From assembly GCF_017948265.1 (NCBI RefSeq), contig NZ_CP072852.1, forward strand, positions 1,240,001 to 1,304,000: DNA of 64,000 nt. Reading direction: 5' to 3'. The stretch comes from Rhodoferax sp. PAMC 29310 (lineage in GTDB: Bacteria; Pseudomonadota; Gammaproteobacteria; Burkholderiales; Burkholderiaceae_C). Of this stretch, positions 25,014-31,926 are shown piece by piece (position 1 is the stretch's first letter; every line of letters starts with the position of its first letter). The translations under genes and the position numbers were made by a program. The notes beneath the pieces are model-generated. The model did not search any database. It saw only the letters and a program-made list of their open reading frames with translations, and was not told where the DNA came from.

Positions 25014-26306
25014 ATGGCCGAAAACAAGCTCACCGACAAGACGCTACGCGCTTTCAAGCCATCCGACCGGGAGCAGCTGGTTGGAGATGGTGGGGGGTTA
25101 TGGGTTCGAATCCTGCCTTCGGCCAAGGGGGGCACTGTCAATTTCTATTATCGATTTCAAATAGATGGCAAAGAACGTCGCTACAACTGCGGCAGCTACC
25201 CCGAGACATCGCTAGCCGATGCCCGCCGCAATCGCAACACCGCCCGAGAGTTGGTTGGAAAAGGCATAGACCCCGTTGATCAAGCTACTGAGGCCAAGGC
25301 AGCCACTGAAGCCGCACTGGCGGCACAGCGGTTAGAAAAGACCGTTGACGGCCTCTTTGAGGATTGGGCGCGCGTGTACCTCAGCGCCCATCACAAGGAC
25401 GGAGGCGATTTTGCTCGCGCGGCCTATGTGCTCGATGTCAAGCAAACCATCGGCACCATGCGTGCCCGTGATGTCCGACTACCCCACATCATCCGGGTGA
25501 TTGACGGTCTTCTGGACCGTGGTGTCCGGCGCAAGGCCAACATGGTGCTCTCACTGCTGAGGCAAATGTTCCGTCATGGGCTGGGGCGTGGCATCGTCGA
25601 TACCGATCCGACATTGGGGATTTCCAAAAAGCAAGCAGGCGGAAAAGAAACGCCGGTAGAGCGAAACCTAAACGACTCCGAAATCCAAGAACTCAACGGC
25701 AAGCTCAATCGGTCTGGACTTCATCCCAAGATGCTCGCGGCACTGCGCCTTATATTGGCCACGGGAGCTCGGGTCGGCGAGATTACTCAAGCCCGATGGG
25801 CGGACATTGATTTGACCAAAAAAGTCTGGCACATCCCTGCCGAGCACTCAAAAAATGGCCGAGCCCACCTGATCCAACTGTCAGCCTTTGCCATTGAGCA
25901 ACTCACATCACTGAGCGAGTACAGGTCAAACTCATATCTGTTGGCAGCAACGAGAGTGAGACTCACCCCCGCAGGAGAAAGGCCTGATGCGCCCATGTCG
26001 GGGAAAACCATCAGCAAGGCGGTCCATGACCGAATTCGCAACGTACCACTCAGGGGCCGCACACAGAGTACCGGTGTTCTGATGCTGTCCGGCGGTGAAT
26101 GGTCACCTCACGATTTACGGCGCACCATGGCGTCGCGCATGGGCGACCTGGGAGTCGCCCCGCACGTCATCGAGCGCTGCCTCAATCACATACAACAAGG
26201 AATCGTGGCGGTCTACCAACGGCAGGAATACCTTGTAGAGCGCAAGGCGGCATTTGAGTTGTGGGGGCAAAAATTGGAGCAACTTACAAGTAGTGTCGAA
26301 AGGTGA
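25014..26306 (+). CDS. Tyrosine integrase, P4-like (DUF4102 N-terminus)
   Basis: From ATG 25014 the protein has 430 residues (an upstream TTG at 25002 has poorer ribosome-site spacing). The N-terminal arm-binding domain (LTDKTLRAFKPSDREQLVGD, YRFQIDGKERRYNCGSYPE) is the DUF4102 type of P4-like integrases. A SAM-like core-binding domain spans about 105-205. The catalytic domain shows R in GARVGEITQARW, K in EHSKNGRAHL, HDLRR, H in CLNH and Y in AVYQRQEYL. All catalytic residues are present, so it should be active. It probably targets the adjacent tRNA-Pro sequence. The next gene overlaps its stop by 4 bases. Confidence 0.95.
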   Translation: MAENKLTDKTLRAFKPSDREQLVGDGGGLWVRILPSAKGGTVNFYYRFQIDGKERRYNCGSYPETSLADARRNRNTARELVGKGIDPVDQATEAKAATEAALAAQRLEKTVDGLFEDWARVYLSAHHKDGGDFARAAYVLDVKQTIGTMRARDVRLPHIIRVIDGLLDRGVRRKANMVLSLLRQMFRHGLGRGIVDTDPTLGISKKQAGGKETPVERNLNDSEIQELNGKLNRSGLHPKMLAALRLILATGARVGEITQARWADIDLTKKVWHIPAEHSKNGRAHLIQLSAFAIEQLTSLSEYRSNSYLLAATRVRLTPAGERPDAPMSGKTISKAVHDRIRNVPLRGRTQSTGVLMLSGGEWSPHDLRRTMASRMGDLGVAPHVIERCLNHIQQGIVAVYQRQEYLVERKAAFELWGQKLEQLTSSVER

Positions 26307-27178
26307 ACACCATCAACAATCCGCCACAACAAAAACACGCAATGACAAAGAGAACAAAGAACAACGATGAGTCGCTTCTTTTGTGGCTTTCCACCTGGCG
26401 CCAGTTCATTCAAAATCTGGAGATCACAGAGGACACCGACCTGACTGACATTGACCACCAAGACATTGTCGTGAGAGGCAATCTACCACGTCTAATCGCC
26501 CTACTAGCGGACAAAGACTTCACCGGGAAATTGACAAAGGCGTATGGGCCGATACACGACAAGGTCGGAGGCCCCCAAGCCCAAGAGACAATCCGCCAAT
26601 TCCTTATGGACGCCTGCTGGCTATGCCAACCCAGACTGAATGCCGCCCAAAAAAAAACAAAAAACATGGGCGCAGCTGATCCAGGTGACGCCAAAAAGTC
26701 AATGCTCGCCCTCAACAAGGCAGCGCTCAAACTGGCCCAACAAATCCAAGATCATTCACCCTCGGCCATCGGACCCGACTCCTGCACCTACCTAGAAGAG
26801 AGACTGCAGGCAGGCAACCCGATTGGATACATTTTTAAACGCAAAAATTCATGGCAGAGCGCCCTACCTCAGCAGCCCACTCGCCGCCTGACTGAACTAT
26901 TGCGGTGTTTTGCCAGTGACATTGAAGAAGAGGCCGCACTCCTCAGTATTTCGATAGAGGGTCACCGCCAAAAAAGCGGCTCCCAGGCCGGACTCCATTT
27001 TGCAATGGATGCATTAGCTCAAGCGTCAATCGCGCTTTCGACAAAGACCCCGGCACAACCCAATTTCGCCATCGTCAACAGCGTCATCGCGACGCTATTG
27101 GACCCGCCTAATGGATTCGACTCCAGCACAGTCAGAAGGCGTTATCTGGCCAACCAAAAAAGGAAAACTCGCACCTGA
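26303..27178 (+). CDS. Hypothetical island protein coupled to integrase
   Basis: Start GTG 26303 overlaps the integrase stop (GTGA), giving 291 residues; an ATG at 26342 is an alternative. I recognise no domain. The protein is soluble and mainly helical, with an acidic N-terminal part (EITEDTDLTDIDHQDIVV) and a basic C-terminus (VRRRYLANQKRKTRT). It ends next to a hairpin. Position directly after int suggests an accessory role in the mobile element, but nothing in the sequence defines it. Confidence 0.7.
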   Translation: MNTINNPPQQKHAMTKRTKNNDESLLLWLSTWRQFIQNLEITEDTDLTDIDHQDIVVRGNLPRLIALLADKDFTGKLTKAYGPIHDKVGGPQAQETIRQFLMDACWLCQPRLNAAQKKTKNMGAADPGDAKKSMLALNKAALKLAQQIQDHSPSAIGPDSCTYLEERLQAGNPIGYIFKRKNSWQSALPQQPTRRLTELLRCFASDIEEEAALLSISIEGHRQKSGSQAGLHFAMDALAQASIALSTKTPAQPNFAIVNSVIATLLDPPNGFDSSTVRRRYLANQKRKTRT

Positions 27179-27195
27179 AATTTCGGGAGTTTTCC
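27162..27195. terminator. Hairpin at end of the int operon
   Basis: GGAAAACTC (27162-27170) pairs perfectly with GAGTTTTCC (27187-27195) around a 16-base loop, spanning the stop codon of the preceding gene. No T-run follows, so termination is only probable. Confidence 0.4.
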
Positions 27196-27222
27196 TCATG
27201 TAAATCACCCCTTTTTGGGACT

Positions 27223-27259
27223 ATAGCGGTGTCAGTTATTCAACAAGGAACACCGCTAT
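27223..27259. promoter_or_regulatory. Inverted repeat covering the alpA start codon
   Basis: ATAGCGGTGT (27223-27232) is repeated inverted as ACACCGCTAT (27250-27259). The right arm includes the first two bases of the alpA ATG, and the AAGGA ribosome site lies in the loop. As RNA it would hide the start; as DNA it is a 10-bp dyad suitable for a dimeric repressor. AlpA autoregulation is a plausible reading. Confidence 0.5.
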
Positions 27260-27461
27260 GCAAAACATCTATCTCCGCTGGCCCACAGTTCATCTCGTTT
27301 CGGGGCTGAGTCGGGTCACAGTCTGGCGCATGGAGCGAGACGAACGGTTTCCCCGTCGCCGCCAGCTGTCAGCCAACTCGGTGGGCTGGTTGCAGTCAGA
27401 AATTGAAGCATGGGTTGACACCCGTGAGGCCGTCACGGTCAGCTTGCCAATGAAGGCCTGA
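27258..27461 (+). CDS. alpA: AlpA-family phage regulatory protein
   Basis: A 67-residue excisionase-like protein with the AlpA/MerR-type HTH: YLRWPTVHLVSGLSRVTVWR, then ERFPRRRQLSANSVGWLQSE and IEAWVDTR. AlpA proteins regulate integrase and excision in P4-like satellites and cryptic prophages. AAGGA precedes the ATG. It begins the plus-strand replication operon (next gene after one base) and is preceded by a dyad that overlaps its start codon. Confidence 0.9.
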   Translation: MQNIYLRWPTVHLVSGLSRVTVWRMERDERFPRRRQLSANSVGWLQSEIEAWVDTREAVTVSLPMKA

Positions 27462-27462
27462 C

Positions 27463-27771
27463 ATGACCAAGCCTAACACCAAGCCCAACGCCATCCACTA
27501 CTCCACGTACGCTGACATCCTGGCGAATGCCCTGGTCTCAGATCGACCAGAAATAATGCAAATCGAGCAGCTCTCACCGGCCGTGCGGGCTCAAATCGCC
27601 TCTGGTCAACAGCAGGGACTACACCTTGTCAGCGTTCGTTGGCTCTCCGGCCAGTTTGCGCTCATGTTCTGCGAGCCGGGCTGCAACATGCCAAGCAGTG
27701 AAAAAGTTATCGCTGCGTACAGCCAATGTCGCTGGGCCACCAATACCCCTCTAAAAGGCGGCACCAAATGA
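27463..27771 (+). CDS. Hypothetical small island protein
   Basis: A 102-residue protein between alpA and the primase-like gene, with a 1-base gap before it and a 4-base overlap after it (ATGA). No domain is recognised. A mixed alpha/beta pattern is seen, with QQGLHLVSVRWLSGQFALMF as a probable beta core. Tight coupling suggests a replication-related role, but that is inference from position. Confidence 0.65.
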   Translation: MTKPNTKPNAIHYSTYADILANALVSDRPEIMQIEQLSPAVRAQIASGQQQGLHLVSVRWLSGQFALMFCEPGCNMPSSEKVIAAYSQCRWATNTPLKGGTK

Positions 27772-28985
27772 GGACCAAGCAGTCAAAAATCGCACCAGCC
27801 GCTCCTGAGGCTGTAGACACGGTCACCCTACTTTGGGTCGGGCCAGGCAAACTGGCCACCAAGCAGTTCAACAAAGCATCGCCCGACGCGGAGGTGACAT
27901 CAAAACAGTTTGACGCAGGATATTTCTACGCTGTGCTAAGGCCAATTGGGGTTAGCTGCATCGAAGACTTGTCGTTGGTTCTCACCACTGCTGAAAAGTG
28001 GCCACAGGCATTGATCGTTCGTGGTGCGCCAGTGTCAGAAAGCTTGATTGGCACCGACGTCACTCGAACTGGCAGCGGCGACGGGTCAGCCTTCAAAGGC
28101 AATTTCATGACCCCAATTCAAGGCAGGCATTACGTTGAAATTGATGTTGACAAATTGCAACTTCCTACCGGCTGGACGCTTGACCATGCCAGCATCGGAA
28201 AAATATGCGAGTACGTCATCCAACTGCTCCCGGCGGAATTCCACGACGCCAGCTACCACTGGCAGCTGTCATCCAGTTCAGGTGTTTTCGACAGGACCAA
28301 GGTGTCGGCACACTTCTGGTTTTGGTTGAAAAGACCTGTACCAGACGCTGACTTAAAGTCATGGGCGAAGCACGTCAACCATGCGGCCAACATCAAGCTG
28401 ATTGATCCTGCGCTGTTCCAACACGTGCAACCGCACTATATTGCGGCACCAATTTTCACTGGCATGTCCGACCCGTTTCCAACCCGCTCAGGGTTGATAA
28501 GCAAATCACTCGGCAGCGTTGACCTGAAACTGCCGCCACCTGTGGCTGTGTCACAAACTGGAAGTACAGTAAACAGCGACTCATTCAACCGCAGTGGCGA
28601 CGGTGGTTTTGAGTATTACCTGAGTCAAATCGGCGATCACCCTGGCGGTGACGGCTTCCACGATCCTATTGTTCGAGCTGCGGCCAGTTACGTGGCAGCA
28701 CATGGCACACAGGACACTGACGCAGAAGCCCTGTTCTTGTCTATTCAGCTGCGTGTAATCAAAGCTGACTCATCCAACCATAGCAGAGGCGATGTAGAGG
28801 CCAGAAGCAGCCGAGATCACATCATGTCTGCCATCAACACCGCCCTAAACAAGTATGGTGATGCTGTGGGTCAGCGCCGTAAATCACGCAGGTTAGTCGG
28901 TCTCACGCCCGACGCTCATGAAGGTTATCAGGAAATCGCCATGATCCAAGCCAGCATTGATGCGATCCTAGATGAGGTGTTTTGA
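27768..28985 (+). CDS. AEP-like primase of the island
   Basis: From ATG 27768 the protein has 405 residues. Three spaced motifs fit the archaeo-eukaryotic primase fold: DVD at 126-128 (HYVEIDVDKL), SAH at 180-182 (KVSAHFWFWL) and ID at 212-213 (KLIDPALF). The segment WQLSSSSGVFDRTKVSAHFW resembles prophage and plasmid primase-polymerases. A C-terminal helical region (about 280-400) could be an accessory domain. It is coupled upstream and 2 bases from the helicase gene downstream, so primase and helicase are probably made together, like a split P4 alpha protein. Assignment is by motif pattern, not alignment. Confidence 0.65.
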   Translation: MRTKQSKIAPAAPEAVDTVTLLWVGPGKLATKQFNKASPDAEVTSKQFDAGYFYAVLRPIGVSCIEDLSLVLTTAEKWPQALIVRGAPVSESLIGTDVTRTGSGDGSAFKGNFMTPIQGRHYVEIDVDKLQLPTGWTLDHASIGKICEYVIQLLPAEFHDASYHWQLSSSSGVFDRTKVSAHFWFWLKRPVPDADLKSWAKHVNHAANIKLIDPALFQHVQPHYIAAPIFTGMSDPFPTRSGLISKSLGSVDLKLPPPVAVSQTGSTVNSDSFNRSGDGGFEYYLSQIGDHPGGDGFHDPIVRAAASYVAAHGTQDTDAEALFLSIQLRVIKADSSNHSRGDVEARSSRDHIMSAINTALNKYGDAVGQRRKSRRLVGLTPDAHEGYQEIAMIQASIDAILDEVF

Positions 28986-28987
28986 CC

Positions 28988-30910
28988 ATGGAGGTCACTG
29001 TAATTCGCTCCCCCTCAGGCATGGGGAAAACCTCTCAATTCGCTCAACGAATTGCCCATACCCAAAAAGACTGGCGCATTGAGATTTATGTCCCCACCCA
29101 CGCATTAGCCCTGGAGTGGAAGGACTTAATTCTGAAGGCCGCCCCAAAACGAACCGTGCGGGTCATTGGAGGCCGAAACCATGTGGCACCCGACGGCAAT
29201 CCGCTCTGCAGCCGCCACGAGGTTGCAGCTCAAATTAGCAAGGGAGGCCGGTCGGTTTACACACGGCTCTGCTCGAACAGCGATGGTGCACGTTGCAGCG
29301 CCTACGCCAGCTGCCCCTATATCAAACAGTTTGAATTCGGACGCGTGTTCATTTACACCCACGCGTACCTGCCATTGGACCGCGGCATGCTGGATGCCCG
29401 TGTGCCAGATTTGGTCGTGATCGACGAGGCATTTGCCATGGTTTGCCTGCAGAAAATCGAGTTCAACATCTCCTTGCTGCGACATCCGTCGTTGCCAGAA
29501 GAGGCCCGCAATCTCTGTGCCGAAGTTGCCCGTGTTTTACAGGGGAACCACCCACTGCACCCACTGATCACCACAACTAGCAAACGCAATGGCGGCTTGC
29601 TCGCTGCAGTCGCAGCACTTCGCACGTCAGCACCACGACCGCAACCAACCCAATCTGACCATCAAGTGCTGGAGATCCTTCAATCTGCGCCAAACTTTGA
29701 ACCCATAGCAAAATTCTTTGAACACCTGAAACAGGCATGCGCCGCCAAGCTCGTGCTTCAGTCTATTGCTTTTGATGCGGCCACAGGCGTGATCACGGTG
29801 CATCATCGCAACGACATCACCCGATTTAAATCGAACTCAAGCAATCAACAATCGCAGCATATTTATCTGCTGGATGCAACCGCTTCACGTGAAATCACAG
29901 AGGTGTTTTTCCCCGGTGCAAGGTTTAAGGAATTTCGGGCCAAGCGCAAGGCATATGTCATTCAATGCCGATCGTCCAAATGCTCTAAACGTTCGATCAC
30001 CCCCGCCAATCACACTACCCCCCAGAGCCAAGCGGACGCAACGCTGAGGCTGAGTGAAATTCAGAAATTGATTGATGAACTCAGCGCCAATCATCAAAGT
30101 TTGTTGGTTGTGGGTCCTGCGGCCGTGACTGGAAACCCCAGTAGAAACACGCCGTCATTGGTGACAGCACCGCCACACTCCGCCCTTGCGCACTTCGGTG
30201 CTCTACGCGGTGTTGACATGTATAAACACTTTGATTCGGTGCTTGTCATCGGTAGAAATGAGCCACCTACGCAAGCGGTGCAGGACTTGGCCAGAGCCAT
30301 GTTCTACGATGCTGCAGTACCACTGAAGCTCTCTGACTATTGGATATCCCAACCAAAGGCCTACCAACTCAAATCCAACCCGGAAGGGGTAGACGTCGAC
30401 TGCCATATTGATCAACGCGTGCAAGCCATTTTGATGCAAATACGGGAAGCAGAAAGCCTACAGGCCATCGACCGCCTGCGTCTGATTCACTGCATTGAGC
30501 CCAAACTGGTTGTACTTCTTTCTAACATCCCGCTCGATCTTGAGGTGGATGCCCTGCTCACCTGGGACGAGTTGATATACGGAAACCGCTTGGAGCAGGC
30601 GTGGCGGGGTGCTGGTTTGGTCATGCCGTTGGTGCCAGGTTGGCTTTCAGCCAACCACAACGACCTATGGTCCACGCCGGCCGCCGCCAAGAAGGACGTG
30701 CAAAGGTTGGTTCAAAAGGGACAAATTACAAATAGATTTTCTATTAGAAAAATGTCCCCTTTTACGTTCGAATACCGGGCATCGGGTCAGCGCCGGGCGA
30801 GTTCCTGCTTAAGCAGGGTGTCCGACCCAGTTGCTGTATCCGGGGCGCTGAGCGGCATTCTAGGCTTCCCAGTCCGTGTCACCGGGCCTCTGCCCTCCCA
30901 GCATCAATGA
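28988..30910 (+). CDS. Island replicative helicase/ATPase with Cys cluster
   Basis: ATG 28988 gives 640 residues, with GAGGTG at a suitable distance (a TTG at 28982 is worse). Walker A is SPSGMGKTS (8-16) and Walker B is DLVVIDEAF (DEAF 146-149). Between them lie four cysteines (C74, C95, C103, C109), the place where XPD/DinG helicases carry an iron-sulfur cluster. Later segments (IYLLDATASREITEVFF) look like helicase motif III or post-DEAH strands. It follows the primase gene and probably unwinds the element origin. Its 3' end overlaps a decayed terminase gene on the opposite strand, implying that one of the two reading frames extended into the other. Confidence 0.7.
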   Translation: MEVTVIRSPSGMGKTSQFAQRIAHTQKDWRIEIYVPTHALALEWKDLILKAAPKRTVRVIGGRNHVAPDGNPLCSRHEVAAQISKGGRSVYTRLCSNSDGARCSAYASCPYIKQFEFGRVFIYTHAYLPLDRGMLDARVPDLVVIDEAFAMVCLQKIEFNISLLRHPSLPEEARNLCAEVARVLQGNHPLHPLITTTSKRNGGLLAAVAALRTSAPRPQPTQSDHQVLEILQSAPNFEPIAKFFEHLKQACAAKLVLQSIAFDAATGVITVHHRNDITRFKSNSSNQQSQHIYLLDATASREITEVFFPGARFKEFRAKRKAYVIQCRSSKCSKRSITPANHTTPQSQADATLRLSEIQKLIDELSANHQSLLVVGPAAVTGNPSRNTPSLVTAPPHSALAHFGALRGVDMYKHFDSVLVIGRNEPPTQAVQDLARAMFYDAAVPLKLSDYWISQPKAYQLKSNPEGVDVDCHIDQRVQAILMQIREAESLQAIDRLRLIHCIEPKLVVLLSNIPLDLEVDALLTWDELIYGNRLEQAWRGAGLVMPLVPGWLSANHNDLWSTPAAAKKDVQRLVQKGQITNRFSIRKMSPFTFEYRASGQRRASSCLSRVSDPVAVSGALSGILGFPVRVTGPLPSQHQ

Positions 30911-31181
30911 CCGCAATAGTTCTGCATCAGAGAGCCGCTCCAGGCGTCCCATTTCCACATGCTCCTGGACGTTCAAGTCGACCCTGACCTGCCCGGGCGC
31001 ATAAAACCCCATCAACTTCGCCACCTCGCCCCCCCCCGGATCATGGCCATGGAGTTACCCTGCTTTCGCGCCTGGTCCACCGCCTCCACAAGGCCATTCA
31101 AGACGTCGTCCTCTGAATGGATAGCCTGGCAGCGTCAGCAGCTTGGCACGCCTGCAGCGCCTTCTGAAGGCTGGCGCTCAT
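30860..31181 (-). pseudogene. Decayed terminase small subunit
   Basis: Reading the minus strand in pieces gives MSASLQKALQACQAADAARL, then DDVLNGLVEAVDQARKQGNS, then EVAKLMGFYAPGQVRVDL and SDAELLRSLMLGGQRP. These match, in order, parts of the intact TerS at 31245-31694 (RADVVRGLLDAFEIAR, IAKLLGLYAVETKRIEL, SDAELLALIAQG). At least two frameshifts separate them, one at the run of C at 31028-31037. It is thus a second, dead copy or distant relative lying downstream of the live gene. Confidence 0.75.
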
Positions 31182-31244
31182 CAACTATTTGGGGAGTTCA
31201 GTGAGCGCTATCGACCGCCAACACCAACTCTGCCTCACTCCGGC

Positions 31245-31694
31245 CTACGAAGCTGCTGCGCCCTGCGCAATCAGGGCCAGCAGCTCCGCATCACTCATTT
31301 TCGAAAAGTTCACCTGCGCAGCAACCTGTCCTCCTGTCAGCTCAATCCGTTTGGTCTCCACCGCATACAAGCCCAGCAGCTTCGCAATCGCGGCCATGGA
31401 CGACACCATGGCGCCAGGCTGCCGGTCAGTCCGAGCGATTTCAAAAGCATCCAACAATCCCCGCACCACGTCAGCTCGTTGAACACCCAGTTCTTGCGCC
31501 AATGCAGCGCCTCGGGCCTGCAATTCGGCTTGAATGTCAGGTTTTGTCAATAATTCGCAGGCAATGGCCCGGCTTGTCTTCTTGGAGTAGCCTGCCCGCT
31601 CAGCGGCCGCCGCGCCGTTCATGTCGACCATGTATTCGTCAACAAAACGACTTTGTTTGGCAGTCAATGACTGTGAAATCGGTGCGTTTGGCAT
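31245..31694 (-). CDS. Phage terminase small subunit (TerS)
   Basis: A 149-residue protein with the terminase_2 pattern. LTAKQSRFVDEYMVDMNGAA and AAERAGYSKKTSRAIACELL form the N-terminal DNA-binding helices, and a helical oligomerisation region and basic/hydrophobic tail follow. TerS recognises the packaging site and hands DNA to TerL. No TerL, capsid or tail gene is present, so this is not a complete prophage. Satellites such as PICIs carry a lone TerS to redirect helper-phage packaging. It is transcribed opposite to the replication genes. Confidence 0.85.
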   Translation of the reverse strand: MPNAPISQSLTAKQSRFVDEYMVDMNGAAAAERAGYSKKTSRAIACELLTKPDIQAELQARGAALAQELGVQRADVVRGLLDAFEIARTDRQPGAMVSSMAAIAKLLGLYAVETKRIELTGGQVAAQVNFSKMSDAELLALIAQGAAAS

Positions 31695-31926
31695 ACCCCC
31701 GATTTTACGAGAATCTATCCCAAATTGCCCTGCAAACGGCGCTGTTCAGCAGCACCATAGAATCATCTCAAAACAACCGTAAATGCGACTCAGGGAGAGA
31801 CGATGCAAGAGATAGCACCAGAGCTGCAACTTAAGCCGTTGCACGCGCAGACAGCCGTGCCCGACGCCCATGTGCACCATGGACAGTTAACTGCAATGGC
31901 AGCCCCTTAAACGCTGTCAGACCAAC
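31695..31926. promoter_or_regulatory. Divergent region between terS and the restriction operon
   Basis: This 232-bp stretch must hold promoters for terS (minus) and the res-mod operon (plus). No operator is obvious. It contains a short open frame described separately. Confidence 0.3.
31803..31910 (+). CDS. Possible 35-residue leader ORF before res
   Basis: ATG 31803 is preceded by GGGAGAGACG, a good ribosome site, and the frame (MQEIAPELQLKPLHAQTAVP and on) ends at a TAA 16 bases before the res ATG, which itself has no clear ribosome site. It could be a leader peptide coupled to res translation or a remnant of a larger gene. No homology is recognised. Confidence 0.3.
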   Translation: MQEIAPELQLKPLHAQTAVPDAHVHHGQLTAMAAP

